Source: Blautia hydrogenotrophica DSM 10507 (lineage in GTDB: Bacteria; Bacillota; Clostridia; Lachnospirales; Lachnospiraceae). Taken from it: a stretch of DNA of 64,000 nucleotides. Positions 8,473 through 17,338 of this stretch are shown one piece after another. The stretch spans positions 372,001 through 436,000 of the forward strand of contig NZ_CP136423.1 of NCBI RefSeq assembly GCF_034356035.1, written 5' to 3'. Made by a program: the position numbers and the translations under genes. Below the pieces are notes generated by a model that was given only the letters and a program-made list of their open reading frames with translations, had not been told where the DNA came from and did not search any database. Position 1 is the first letter of the stretch, and each line of letters starts with the position of its first letter.

Positions 8473-9594
8473 ATGGGTAAGAAAACGGAATTTTTGTATT
8501 TGTCAGAGAGAGACACGATCGAAGCAGGAGTCCTGGATGCGAAAAAATGCATTGATAATGCGGAGGAAGTATTCACGCTTCTGAGTGAGGGAGACTACCT
8601 GATGGGTGGAAGTAATCACAATAGCCATGGTCTGGGCTTAGTGTTTCCGAAAGAGAGTCCTTTTCCCAATATGCCTGTAGCGGGACCAGATCGCAGGTTC
8701 GTGGCTATGCCTGCTTATCTGGGAGGCAGATTTGATGTGTGTGGTAACAAATGGTACGGTTCAAACGCAGAGAATCCGAAGAAAGGATTGCCAAGGTCGG
8801 TGCTCACAGTGACTCTAAATGACAAAGATACAGGGGAACCACTGGCGTTTATGTCTGCAAATCTACTGAGTGCGGCCAGAACAGGGGCTGTGCCGGGAGT
8901 AGCAGCCAGACATTTGGCGAGAAAGGATTCAGAGATCGTCGCGGTACTAGGCTGCGGACAGATTAACCGTTCCTGTCTGCGCTCCATTTTGACGCAGCTT
9001 CCACAGGTTAAAAAGATCGTGTGCTATGATATTTTTGAGGCAGCATCGGAGAAATTCTTAAGCTGGGCAAAAGAGGAATTAGGTGTGGACGGAGAGGCCA
9101 CAAGTGATCTGGAAGCAGCGGTAAGAGGAGCTGATGTGTTGACTGTCGCAGCGTCTCGTCTGAAACCTCTGTATGTGAAAGATGAGTGGCTGAAAGCGGG
9201 CGTTACAGTACTGATTACGGGTCCGATGCAGACGGATACCTCCTTTTGGACGAGCACGAAGTTGATCTATGACAATGTGAGACTTCACGAAGCTTATGTG
9301 CAGGAAGCGATCGAATCTGGAGACAAAGCTGGGTACTATAAAGGAGTGATCGGAGGCCCAATTTATACTTTAATTGATGAAGGGAAGATGCCAGCTTTGA
9401 AGGATTCCACGAGCATCGGAGAGGTAATTCTGGGTAAGAAAGAAGGACGTACTAATGATAAGGAGAGAGTGACTTTTGTAGCGTGTGGTATGGCTACTTT
9501 TGATGTTGGCCTAGGGTACGATCTGTATAAGACTGCATTAAAAAAGGGAATTGGCCAAAAACTGATTCTTTGGGACGAGCCGTATCAGCAGTAA
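8473..9594 (+). CDS. Ornithine cyclodeaminase/mu-crystallin family protein
   Basis: A 373-residue protein with the ornithine cyclodeaminase/mu-crystallin layout: an N-terminal half with FMSANLLSAARTGAVPGVAARHLA and a Rossmann NAD(P) site (VAVLGCGQINRSCL). The N-terminus (GGSNHNSHG, FPNMPVAGPDRRF, MPAYLGGRFDVCGNKWYGSN) resembles a Firmicutes subgroup often labelled tyramine oxidase subunit B; that label comes from memory of annotations and is not proof of function. Family members catalyse cyclodeamination or imine/keto reductions with NAD(P)H. AAGGAGAACGAAA precedes the ATG. It leads the forward arm of the hydroxy-acid locus, 122 bases before the TRAP permease. The substrate is unknown. Confidence 0.8.
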   Translation: MGKKTEFLYLSERDTIEAGVLDAKKCIDNAEEVFTLLSEGDYLMGGSNHNSHGLGLVFPKESPFPNMPVAGPDRRFVAMPAYLGGRFDVCGNKWYGSNAENPKKGLPRSVLTVTLNDKDTGEPLAFMSANLLSAARTGAVPGVAARHLARKDSEIVAVLGCGQINRSCLRSILTQLPQVKKIVCYDIFEAASEKFLSWAKEELGVDGEATSDLEAAVRGADVLTVAASRLKPLYVKDEWLKAGVTVLITGPMQTDTSFWTSTKLIYDNVRLHEAYVQEAIESGDKAGYYKGVIGGPIYTLIDEGKMPALKDSTSIGEVILGKKEGRTNDKERVTFVACGMATFDVGLGYDLYKTALKKGIGQKLILWDEPYQQ

Positions 9595-9716
9595 GATCTG
9601 CTGCCTGATTTTGGGGAAAATAGGTTAGGATGCGGTATGTCTACTGTTTATGAATGGTGATACAGTGAATAAGGACGGGAAGTAAAATGAAAATTGTAAG
9701 AAGGAGGTGGGGTTGA

Positions 9717-11003
9717 GTGTCTATATCATTAGGTGCAATGATTATCTGTTTTTTGGCACTCATGGTGATTGGTTTACCGATTGCCTACAATCTGATTGTG
9801 ACCACGTTGGTTTATGTGTTGGTCGCCGGGTTTGACCCGATTCAGATGGCAATTAAAATGTATGGCGGAATGAATAGTTTTTCATTTTTGGCGGTGCCGT
9901 TTTTTGTATTGACGGGACAGCTTATGCTTCGAGGAGGATTGCTGGAGTCCCTGATTAAATTTGTCAACGCCTGGTTTGGAAGATTCAAAGGGGCAATAGC
10001 TATCGTGACGATCGGCGCTTCTTTGCTGATGGGGTCTATCGTGGGACTGGCGGTGGCGTCAGCTGCTTCTCTGGGAGCATTTTTGATTCCGATGATGAAA
10101 AAAGAAGGCTATTCAGCGCCTTTTTCGGCAGCGGTTATGTCGTCGGCATCTTTATTAGGGCCGATTATGCCACCTAGTGTTTTGATGATTCTTTACTGTA
10201 CAGCGGTGGGAAAGACATCAATCACAGGTATTTTTATGGCAGCAGTGACTCCGGCGATTATGATTGCAGTTTTGCAGTGTATGATGGCCCATCATATATC
10301 GAAAAAGAGAAATTATCCTTCCTATAGAAAAGCGAGCTGGGCAGAGAAAGTGTCAGCCACGAAAAAAGCAATCCCTGCACTATTGCTGCCGGTGATAATT
10401 TTGGGTGGTATCTTCAGCGGTATCTTTTCTATCACTGAGGCATCTGGAGTCGCGGTGGTGTACAGTGCCCTTTTGGCGTTCTTTGTGAACAAGAGTGTGA
10501 AGCTTAAAGATATACCGGATATGATTGTAGAGGCGGCATCCACTTCTGGGCTGGTTTTGGTTCTGGCGGGAGCCGGCACAGCCATGGCCTGGGGAATTGC
10601 CAATGAGAGAGTGATGGACATGCTGATTGGACCGCTGTCCTCACTGCCACCTTGGGTATTCCTGCTTCTGGTAAATATTGTGATGCTGATCTGCGGTATG
10701 TTTATGGATGACTATGCTTCTACGGTTATTTTAGCTCCGATTATCGCGCCGATTGCATGGGCGCTGGGAATTAACCCGTTACATATTGGTGCTGTGTTCT
10801 GTATTAACCTGGTAATTGGTTTGGCGACACCACCGTTCGGAATTACCTTGTTTGTCACAAGCCCGGTGGCTGGAGTTAAATTGGAGGAGACAGCCAGAGA
10901 AGCTTTGCCGTTCTTGGCAGTCACGATTGGCGTCTTGTTACTGGTGACATTTGTACCTCAGGTGAGTCTGTGGCTCCCGAATCTGATGGGATACACAGGA
11001 TAA
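9717..11003 (+). CDS. dctM: TRAP transporter large permease (DctM)
   Basis: A 428-residue membrane protein of the DctM/SiaM family with about 12 hydrophobic segments and family signatures (SFLAVPFFVLTGQLM, ASLLGPIMPPSVLMI, DDYASTVILAPIIAPIA, NLVIGLATPPFG). It is the Na+-coupled subunit of tripartite ATP-independent periplasmic transporters. The start is GTG at 9717, placed by AAGGAGGTGG just upstream; no in-frame ATG fits as well. The order M-P-Q differs from the common P-Q-M order. The cargo is most likely an organic (hydroxy)acid, given the LarA racemase and glycerate kinase nearby. Confidence 0.93.
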   Translation: MSISLGAMIICFLALMVIGLPIAYNLIVTTLVYVLVAGFDPIQMAIKMYGGMNSFSFLAVPFFVLTGQLMLRGGLLESLIKFVNAWFGRFKGAIAIVTIGASLLMGSIVGLAVASAASLGAFLIPMMKKEGYSAPFSAAVMSSASLLGPIMPPSVLMILYCTAVGKTSITGIFMAAVTPAIMIAVLQCMMAHHISKKRNYPSYRKASWAEKVSATKKAIPALLLPVIILGGIFSGIFSITEASGVAVVYSALLAFFVNKSVKLKDIPDMIVEAASTSGLVLVLAGAGTAMAWGIANERVMDMLIGPLSSLPPWVFLLLVNIVMLICGMFMDDYASTVILAPIIAPIAWALGINPLHIGAVFCINLVIGLATPPFGITLFVTSPVAGVKLEETAREALPFLAVTIGVLLLVTFVPQVSLWLPNLMGYTG

Positions 11004-11022
11004 AGAGGAAGGAGAGATGGTT

Positions 11023-12105
11023 ATGAAAATGAAAAAAATGAGACTTCTGATAACAGGTTTGCTGGCGGTTTCTATGATTGCCACAATGGCGGGGTGTAAG
11101 AGGACAAACAGCTCCGGCGGGGCAAATGGCGGAGGAGCTGTTGAGGAAGATGTCAGCGGCAGCTATACGATTCGAATCGCTTGTGAGAACTCTGAGACCT
11201 ATCCTTCCACGTTAGGTCTGCAGGTAATGAAAGAATATATTGAAAAACAGACGGATGGAAATGTGAAAGTGAATATCTACGCTGGCGGTCAGATGGGCGG
11301 AGAGGAAGAGACACTAGAACAGGTAGCACAAGGGTCTTTGGAGATGGCGGTCGCGTCCTTTGCTCCGGTGGTCTCCTATGATTCAGAATTTGAAGTATTG
11401 GATATCCCATTTGTGTACAACTCTTATCAGGAAGCTTGGATGGTGTTGGACAGTCACGTAGGAACGGACTTGCTAGATTCTCTACAGGATTACGGAATGA
11501 TTGGAATGGCGTTTATGGAAAATGGGTTCCGTCAGGTGACGACGAACTCTTCTCCGGTAGAGAGCGCAGCTGATCTAAAAGGTGTGAAGATTCGGACCAT
11601 GCAGAATAATAACCATATGGCGGCGTTTTCAGCACTGGGTGCAAATCCGACGCCTGTTTCGTTCTCGGAGTTGTATATGGCGCTCTCTCAGAACACGGTG
11701 GATGCTCAGGAAAATCCTATAGCAAATGTCACAGACAAAAAACTCTATGAGGTACAGAAATACTTATCCATCACCAACCACATCTACGACGCGATGCCTC
11801 TGATTTGTAATTTAGACTTTTTTGAAAGTCTGCCTGGCAAATATCAGGGAATCGTCAAGACAGGGGCTGTTCTGGGAATGGAATATAGCCGGTTTTGCAA
11901 CGCTGAACGTGAAGATTTGATACTGGAAGAACTGGAAGGATACGGAATGCAGATCAATGAGGTTGAAGCAGGGGCGAGAGATGAGATGAAGGAGACTGCG
12001 CAGCCGGTGGTCATCGAGGATGTCAGCAGCGATATCGGACAGGACAAAGTGGACCAGTATTTGAAAGATGTAGAAGATGTTTTAAATCAGATTAAAGATT
12101 ACTAA
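11023..12105 (+). CDS. dctP: TRAP transporter substrate-binding lipoprotein (DctP)
   Basis: 360 residues from ATG 11023. An upstream in-frame ATG at 11017 sits only 2-3 bases from GGAG, so 11023, with about 8 bases spacing, is preferred. It has a lipoprotein signal (MKKMRLLITGLL, lipobox TMAGC), then the DctP fold: IRIACENSETYP, VNIYAGGQMGGEEETLEQVAQGSLEM, and the family motif VKIRTMQNNNH, whose arginine usually binds the ligand carboxylate. This supports a carboxylate ligand. It acts outside the membrane, passing ligand to DctM/DctQ. It is 13 bases after dctM and followed by a repeat-bearing spacer. Confidence 0.92.
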   Translation: MKMKKMRLLITGLLAVSMIATMAGCKRTNSSGGANGGGAVEEDVSGSYTIRIACENSETYPSTLGLQVMKEYIEKQTDGNVKVNIYAGGQMGGEEETLEQVAQGSLEMAVASFAPVVSYDSEFEVLDIPFVYNSYQEAWMVLDSHVGTDLLDSLQDYGMIGMAFMENGFRQVTTNSSPVESAADLKGVKIRTMQNNNHMAAFSALGANPTPVSFSELYMALSQNTVDAQENPIANVTDKKLYEVQKYLSITNHIYDAMPLICNLDFFESLPGKYQGIVKTGAVLGMEYSRFCNAEREDLILEELEGYGMQINEVEAGARDEMKETAQPVVIEDVSSDIGQDKVDQYLKDVEDVLNQIKDY

Positions 12106-12120
12106 TGGACAGCTTAACCG

Positions 12121-12158
12121 TTTTGGAGGTGCCGCCGACAAGCGGTATGAGGGTTTGC
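12121..12158 (+). repeat. 38-bp intergenic repeat, copy 1 (second at 59343)
   Basis: A block beginning TTTTGGAGGTGCCGCCGACA and ending GAGGGTTTGC recurs at 59343-59380 with about 3 mismatches by eye. The second copy contains a perfect GCCGCC-gaca-GGCGGC hairpin; this copy has a weakened arm. It lies between dctP and dctQ, far from its partner. Function unknown. Confidence 0.6.
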
Positions 12159-12171
12159 GCATTATGTTGGG

Positions 12172-12198
12172 AGACTGCCAGACTGTGGCTGGCAGTCT
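12172..12198 (+). other. Intercistronic stem-loop between dctP and dctQ
   Basis: Perfect 10-bp arms (AGACTGCCAG / CTGGCAGTCT) with a 7-base loop and no T-tract. It could stabilise or partly terminate the dctMP transcript, which would suit the higher need for binding protein. This is inference. Confidence 0.5.
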
Positions 12199-12242
12199 TC
12201 AGGATGAATAAGAGCAGAGCTTTTTAATGGAGGAAATAGAGT

Positions 12243-12794
12243 ATGGTAGAAGCTATGGATAAATTTATTGCGTCTTCATTTAAAGTGCTCCGAGCAGTTC
12301 TCAGTGTGGTGCTCTTGGGCATGGTGGCAATTTTAATGGCGCATATTTTTTGCCGGTATATTTTAAACAGTTCTCTGACTTGGTCGGAAGAACTGCTGAA
12401 AATTCTATTGGTGTGGTTTGGTATGCTGAGCGTATCGCTTCTGGCTATCCGTCGGGAGCACGTTTCTATTGTTATATTCAAGGAACACATGCCCAAACGT
12501 GTAGCGGCTGTGTTGTCAAAGGTGACTCAGATAATCACAGTGTTGGTGTGTTTGGTGGTGATCTACGTCGGAGCCAATTATGTGATGGAGGCAGGCTATC
12601 GACCGACACCGGCTCTTGGGCTGCCTTATGGTTATGCATATGCTGCAATTCCAATTTCCTTCCTGTTTGTCACGGTGTATGAGATACGGAACCTGATCGT
12701 AGATTTGACGGGCAAGGGAAATCACGCGGCTATTGAGAAGCCGGAAGAAGACTTGACAGGTGGCGGTGAGTTTCACCTGGATATGAAGGAATAG
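12243..12794 (+). CDS. dctQ: TRAP transporter small permease (DctQ)
   Basis: A 183-residue protein with four predicted membrane helices and the DctQ signature region (FCRYILNSSLTWSEELLKILLVWFGMLS, in which the WSEE/W pattern is typical). It is the small membrane subunit that partners DctM and is required for TRAP transport. It starts at ATG 12243 after AATGGAGGAAATAGAGT. The gene is separated from dctP by 137 bases that hold the 38-bp repeat and a stem-loop, unusual for a TRAP operon. larA-like follows after 9 bases, supporting co-transcription. Confidence 0.9.
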   Translation: MVEAMDKFIASSFKVLRAVLSVVLLGMVAILMAHIFCRYILNSSLTWSEELLKILLVWFGMLSVSLLAIRREHVSIVIFKEHMPKRVAAVLSKVTQIITVLVCLVVIYVGANYVMEAGYRPTPALGLPYGYAYAAIPISFLFVTVYEIRNLIVDLTGKGNHAAIEKPEEDLTGGGEFHLDMKE

Positions 12795-12803
12795 AAGGGC
12801 GAA

Positions 12804-14093
12804 ATGTATCGGTTAAGAGATCGAGATGGAAGAGTGAACTATATAGATGACGAGCTGGGAGTATCCTGTGCGATTATGAATGGCTGGGAAGCGGGGCTAG
12901 TTCAGACGCCAGATCTCTTGGAACTGAATCATGAAGAGGCAGTGAGCAAGGCTGTGAGACAGCCGAAATATGGATGGCCTTTGAGGGAAATTGTGCGGAG
13001 ACGAGGCGGAAAGACTGCTTGTGTCTTGGTGTCGGATGCTACGAGGGCGGTTCCGACGGCACGGCTTTTCAGATACGTGGCGGAGGAATTGTCAGCCAGC
13101 GGAATCTCTGGGGAAAATGTGCGTGTTTTTGTGGCGCTCGGTGTCCACAGAGAAGCGACGGAGTCAGAGATGAAACTTATCCTGGGAGACTATTATGGGA
13201 GAGTTTCTATAGAAAATCATACGCCGTACGACCAAGAGAATTTGGTGTATTTGGGAGAGACGACGAGAGGAACGCCAGTGTGGGTGAACAAAAGAGCGGT
13301 GGCGTGCGATATCCACGTGCAGATTGGGAAAGTGGAACCCCATGAGTTTGCCGGGTTCTCCGGCGGCAGAAAGTCGGTGCTGCCAGGTGTCAGTTCAGAG
13401 AAGACGATTAAGGTAAATCACCGTCCAGAGATGATTCTCGCGCAGGGCGCTGGAATCGGTAAGCTGGATGGAAACCCAGTGCACGAGGATATGTTGGAAG
13501 CTGCAAATTTGTTTCGAATTGATTTTAGCGTGAATTGTATTCTGAATAACCAGTTGAAGCTGGCAGCTGTGTTTGCGGGAAAATTACGCGAGAGTCATGA
13601 GGCTGCGGTTCGGAATGTGAGAGAACGTCTAGGGGTGAGGATTCAAAGGCCGGATATTTTGGTGACTACTCCAGGAAAACCATTGGATATTGATTTTTAT
13701 CAGTCCGTGAAAGCTTTGATTGCCCTGACAGAAGTTCTCGATGAGAGGACGGTGGTGATTCTCTACTGTGGGTGCCCGGAGGGGGTGAATTCTCCAGATA
13801 TGCTGAACGGTTTTAAGAGCAGTGAAAATCTGGAAGAAGCAGTTGCTTACACGATAAATCATTATGAGGTTCAGAGCGACCATGTCATTTTGCTTGCCAA
13901 GATTCTCAGAAAAAAGGTGAAAGTAATTGTCTGCTGCCCAAGTATCTCTGATGAGGAAATTCGTGAAATGTTTATGGAGCCTTGTCCCACGTTGGAGGCT
14001 GCGCTGAAAAGAGCGGAAGAATTGTGCAAAAAAGAGAGAGGACAGATTTTATTTTATCCGAAACCGCAGACAGGACTGCCTGTATTGAGGTAG
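12804..14093 (+). CDS. LarA family nickel-pincer-type alpha-hydroxyacid racemase/epimerase
   Basis: A 429-residue protein of the LarA (DUF2088) family. The N-terminal domain has VLVSDATRAVPT and the family-typical histidine/glycine segments (FVALGVHREATESE). The central motif EPHEFAGFSGGRKSVLPG corresponds to the LarA region that holds the lysine linking the nickel-pincer cofactor. Characterised LarA homologues racemise lactate, malate, phenyllactate or related 2-hydroxyacids. No larB, larC or larE cofactor genes are in the window, so the cofactor would come from elsewhere in the genome. As the last gene of the TRAP arm it probably interconverts isomers of the imported hydroxyacid; the exact substrate is unknown. 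Confidence 0.87.
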   Translation: MYRLRDRDGRVNYIDDELGVSCAIMNGWEAGLVQTPDLLELNHEEAVSKAVRQPKYGWPLREIVRRRGGKTACVLVSDATRAVPTARLFRYVAEELSASGISGENVRVFVALGVHREATESEMKLILGDYYGRVSIENHTPYDQENLVYLGETTRGTPVWVNKRAVACDIHVQIGKVEPHEFAGFSGGRKSVLPGVSSEKTIKVNHRPEMILAQGAGIGKLDGNPVHEDMLEAANLFRIDFSVNCILNNQLKLAAVFAGKLRESHEAAVRNVRERLGVRIQRPDILVTTPGKPLDIDFYQSVKALIALTEVLDERTVVILYCGCPEGVNSPDMLNGFKSSENLEEAVAYTINHYEVQSDHVILLAKILRKKVKVIVCCPSISDEEIREMFMEPCPTLEAALKRAEELCKKERGQILFYPKPQTGLPVLR

Positions 14094-14163
14094 GACTTCA
14101 AGGATACGGATTGATTCATGGAGAAGCTGTTCTTCATTTAAATGGAAGAGAGCTGGCATCGTG

Positions 14164-14202
14164 TTGGATAGGGGAGAGTGAAATCTCCCCTATCCAATTT
14201 TT
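14164..14202. terminator. Bidirectional terminator between larA-like and rpiR-like genes
   Basis: Perfect 14-bp arms (TTGGATAGGGGAGA 14164-14177; TCTCCCCTATCCAA 14184-14197) with loop GTGAAA, then a run of T on the plus strand. It lies between convergent genes and abuts the rpiR stop. Bases 14094-14163 hold no other feature. Confidence 0.88.
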
Positions 14203-15049
14203 ATAATCCCAGATAAAATCCCTGGCTGAGAATATTTTCTGTGCGTTCTAGCATCGCGCGGGATTCCTCAGGGCTTGCCTGGGCCAGAGCAGCGATCAAA
14301 AAATTTGTCAGACACAGAGGGGCCGCGTAGGAATTTTTATAGTAGACGCTAGAAACGGTACAGGGAAGTATAATATCTCCGTAATTTGTGACGGAAGTTA
14401 TATTCTGGCTGGTGATTAGGATGATCTTGACACCACAGCTTCTGAACCAGGAGAGAATCGTAGTCGCTGTTTTACAGTATCTAGGAAACATGTAAGCGAC
14501 GCAGACATCTCCTTTTTGCGCAGAGTTCACTTCTTCCGGATAGATGAGACCTGTGGAAGAGATTAGGCGTACATTGGCTTTGATTTCTCCGATTCGCGAG
14601 GCGAAATAGTGAGCAATGGAGAAGGAAGCGCGCATTCCGAGAACAAATACATTTTGAGCGTCGGATATCATTTGAATCGCCTGCTCCAAATCTTGATCTT
14701 TTTGGAGTGAAAGAGTTTTTTGAATGTTGTTTAAATCATTGGTAAAAGACTGCTGGAGAAGCTGATTTTTAGGTATCTGTAAATTAGTCTTGTCGAAACG
14801 ATCTGGAAGAGCGGCTTTTGTGCGGACGTTGTTCTGGATATCTTTTTGCATATCGCTGTATCCTTGATAGCCGAGAACCCTAGAAAAGCGTATGACGGTA
14901 GTTGTGCTGACGCCAATTTTTTCAGCTAGATCTTCCAGTGTATCAAAAGCCACGTTGTCCTGATTGTCGATCAGATAGTTGGCCACAGTTTTTTGTGAGT
15001 ATGTGAAGGCATCAAAATTATCTGTTAGCTTGTGAAAAAAATCCCCCAT
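14201..15049 (-). CDS. RpiR/MurR family transcriptional regulator
   Basis: 282 residues from ATG 15049 (MGDFFHKLTDNFDAF). This start is chosen because AAGGAGGACTTT precedes it; a frame extending to 15187 adds a non-family leader. It has an N-terminal HTH_6 domain (VAFDTLEDLAEKIGVSTTTVIRFSRVLGY) and a C-terminal SIS sugar-phosphate-binding domain (NVFVLGMRASFSIAHYFASRIGE). RpiR proteins sense phosphorylated sugars or related metabolites. Placed at the end of the hydroxy-acid locus, it is the likeliest local regulator of that locus, perhaps sensing a phosphorylated product such as phosphoglycerate. This is inference. Confidence 0.9.
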   Translation of the reverse strand: MGDFFHKLTDNFDAFTYSQKTVANYLIDNQDNVAFDTLEDLAEKIGVSTTTVIRFSRVLGYQGYSDMQKDIQNNVRTKAALPDRFDKTNLQIPKNQLLQQSFTNDLNNIQKTLSLQKDQDLEQAIQMISDAQNVFVLGMRASFSIAHYFASRIGEIKANVRLISSTGLIYPEEVNSAQKGDVCVAYMFPRYCKTATTILSWFRSCGVKIILITSQNITSVTNYGDIILPCTVSSVYYKNSYAAPLCLTNFLIAALAQASPEESRAMLERTENILSQGFYLGL

Positions 15050-15181
15050 AAAGTCCTCCTTGTGGTACGATACTAAACCATATTCTAACATCTTTAGAAA
15101 AGATAAGCAATTCATTAAAAGGGACTTTTTCTGTACACAGGAACGAAAAGTTGGTATAATTCCAACAGGAGGTGTCAGGAT

Positions 15182-15889
15182 ATGCAAATGCCGGAGACAG
15201 GAGAAACGAGAGGAACTGTGAGAACTCAGATATATGAGAGCATTAAGCAGTGGATTATCGAGGGAAGGCTGAAGCCAGGTGAGAAGCTGTCAGATACGGA
15301 TATCGCTGCTTTATTTCATGTGAGCCGAACTCCCGTCCGGGAAGCGTTTCAGCAGTTAGAGATGCAGAAACTGATAAAATCATATCCGGGCAAGGCGACG
15401 ATTGTCACAGAGATCGAGACAGATCACATCGAACAGTGGTATCTGCCGATGGTGAGTCTACAGCAGCTCGCTGCTACCATTGCCATTGAGAAGGTAACAC
15501 AGGAACAAATCGACGATCTAAAACAATTAAGCGATGTCTTTTTGCGCCGTGTGAGAAGCCAAGCGGACCCTATGGAGCTGCTGCAGGCTGACAGAGCGTT
15601 TCATGATTATATCTTAAGAATTGCCGGAAATGAGTATATTATAGATTTTTGCAATACGCTTTGGATTCATATTTTGAGGCTAGAGTACAGATTTTTTCAG
15701 GAGACGATGACTCTAGAAGAGTCGATTTCAGACCATCTAGAGCTGATAAAAGACTTGGAGATGAGAGACAGCTTTATGATTTCTATGGTGACAAAAAATC
15801 ATTGGGAGAGGACGGCTTTGGAGATTAATTTCATCAATGAAAAGCTTCAAGAAGAGCGGGGATTTTGTGACAAAGACAGGAGTATGTAG
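15182..15889 (+). CDS. GntR family regulator, FadR/FCD type
   Basis: A 235-residue protein with an N-terminal winged HTH typical of GntR (GRLKPGEKLSDTDIAALFHVSRTPVREAFQQLEMQKLI) and a C-terminal all-helical FCD ligand domain (ADRAFHDYILRIAGN, with the acidic/histidine pattern that often binds a metal and a carboxylate ligand). AGGAGG lies 10 bases before ATG 15182. It is divergent from rpiR with a 132-base gap and only 2 bases before the PucR-type gene, so the two regulators are probably co-transcribed. Its target could be the M20/ABC/lyase operon downstream; inferred from position. Confidence 0.9.
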   Translation: MQMPETGETRGTVRTQIYESIKQWIIEGRLKPGEKLSDTDIAALFHVSRTPVREAFQQLEMQKLIKSYPGKATIVTEIETDHIEQWYLPMVSLQQLAATIAIEKVTQEQIDDLKQLSDVFLRRVRSQADPMELLQADRAFHDYILRIAGNEYIIDFCNTLWIHILRLEYRFFQETMTLEESISDHLELIKDLEMRDSFMISMVTKNHWERTALEINFINEKLQEERGFCDKDRSM

Positions 15890-15891
15890 AG

Positions 15892-17070
15892 ATGGCTTTG
15901 ACGGTGAGAGAGATCTGGCAGATGGAGAAGTTTAAAGCTTTTCGCTTGGTAGCTGGGGAAAAGGGCTTAGACAATGAAATAGAAAATATTGGCATTCTGG
16001 ATTATGAATATGCGGTTGAAGATGAGGAGCTTCAGCAGAAATGGGCTTTTGGAAGAAAAGGGTTTGTGATCTCTTCGCTATTATTTGCAAAAGATCATCC
16101 AGAAAGAATTCTGAACGCATTTGAAGGCCTAGTCAGAGATCGAGTGAGTGCATTGGCTGTCAAAGCAGTTTGCTATCAGGAGCTTCCCAGGGAAGCCATT
16201 GAGTATGCGGATGAGAACAATCTCCCGGTTTTTTTGTTTGGTAGAGACGACGCCTATTTTGAGGAGATCGTCTTTGAAATCAAAGGGAGGATTTCAGGGT
16301 GGAACGATGTGAAAAATATGGAAAAGAGAATAGACTCTTTGATTGACAGGAATTTAGGCGAGGAAGAGCGCAGCAATATTCTCAAAAGAGTTGTTAAAGG
16401 GAAATGGCGGCACTATCTGGCTGTATATGAAAAGTATGAAGACGGAATAAAAGAAAGTGAGCTTGCGCGCAGATATCGGCTGCTGAATGATCGGATAGGA
16501 GAGAGAGGAGGCGCTCTGATTTACCACGGAGGCTGTCTGGTTATTCTGGCGGCTGAAAAAGGTGAGATGCTCAGCAGATATACAAGGCAGCTTTTGCGAG
16601 AGATTCAGCCTGGCGAGAGACACCAGGCGGTGGGAGTTGGCAGCCATCATGCTAGAGAGGATGAACTCAGGCAGGCAGTGATGGAGTGCCTATACGCAGA
16701 AAGATTTGCATGTCTGAAGGGAAAAGAAGAGATCTTTTTCGATGACATGGGGGTTTATCAGATTTTGTTTCCATATTATAAAGAGAGCTGGATGAAAGAG
16801 TACAGCAGGCGTTTTCTCGGAAAGATTTTGGAGTTTGACAGAGAGTATGACGGAGAGCTGTTCCAGACGATTCGTATTTATATTGAGCAGAGCGGAGATA
16901 TCCATGCGGTATCCGAGAAAATGCATGTGCATAAAAACACGATTCGATACCGCATCAATAAGGTGCGAGAGCTGCTCAACATGGAGGAAGACCCGACCTT
17001 TTTGGAGCAGATGAGTCTCGCCGTGAGGATTTATGAGCTTGGCACACGGTGGGAAGATAGTTCTGGATGA
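15892..17070 (+). CDS. PucR family transcriptional regulator
   Basis: A 392-residue protein. The N-terminal PucR domain (about 5-125) has the typical LTVREIWQMEKFKAFRLVAGEKGLDN opening and WAFGRKGFVISSLLFA. A GGDEF-like/CdaR middle region follows, and the C-terminus carries the HTH_30 domain (GDIHAVSEKMHVHKNTIRYRINKVRELL). PucR-type regulators control purine, amino-acid and sugar-acid use. It follows the GntR gene by 2 bases and ends just before a terminator, so the two regulators form their own unit in front of the catabolic operon at 17.3-23.7 kb. Confidence 0.9.
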   Translation: MALTVREIWQMEKFKAFRLVAGEKGLDNEIENIGILDYEYAVEDEELQQKWAFGRKGFVISSLLFAKDHPERILNAFEGLVRDRVSALAVKAVCYQELPREAIEYADENNLPVFLFGRDDAYFEEIVFEIKGRISGWNDVKNMEKRIDSLIDRNLGEEERSNILKRVVKGKWRHYLAVYEKYEDGIKESELARRYRLLNDRIGERGGALIYHGGCLVILAAEKGEMLSRYTRQLLREIQPGERHQAVGVGSHHAREDELRQAVMECLYAERFACLKGKEEIFFDDMGVYQILFPYYKESWMKEYSRRFLGKILEFDREYDGELFQTIRIYIEQSGDIHAVSEKMHVHKNTIRYRINKVRELLNMEEDPTFLEQMSLAVRIYELGTRWEDSSG

Positions 17071-17156
17071 TAAGAGAGAATCTTGGGATAAAAACGATAT
17101 ATATTATGATACCAGTAGGTAAAAAGATGTTAATAGACCATGTTGGGCATAAAACG

Positions 17157-17190
17157 AAAAGCCCCGGAGCAGCAGCTCTGGGGCTTTTCT
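17157..17190 (+). terminator. Terminator after the GntR-PucR unit
   Basis: Arms AAAAGCCCCGGAGC (17157-17170) and GCTCTGGGGCTTTT (17175-17188) with one mismatch and loop AGCA, ending in a T-run. The remaining bases up to 17338 show only the next gene's leader. Confidence 0.85.
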
Positions 17191-17338
17191 ACGTTTATCT
17201 ATACCTGAAATCAACGGAAGTTTACAATCCCTTCTATTGTATGAAATCAAAAATTTTATGAGAAAATATTAGAGTTATTACAATGAGTTGTCAGAAGAAA
17301 TATGAGACAATACGGGCAGAAGGAAGGCGGTGAGAGAG

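Noticed and set aside
8309..8584. Forward open frame in the AT-rich divergent region
   Set aside because: Very Lys/Arg-rich, overlaps the cyclodeaminase gene in another frame and covers the predicted promoter and operator; no family match.
13982..14206. 74-codon frame at the end of the larA-like gene
   Set aside because: Overlaps larA out of frame and runs through the terminator hairpin; no ribosome site.
14201..15187. RpiR with a 46-residue N-terminal extension
   Set aside because: The extension does not look like RpiR, and AGGAGG sits directly before ATG 15049.
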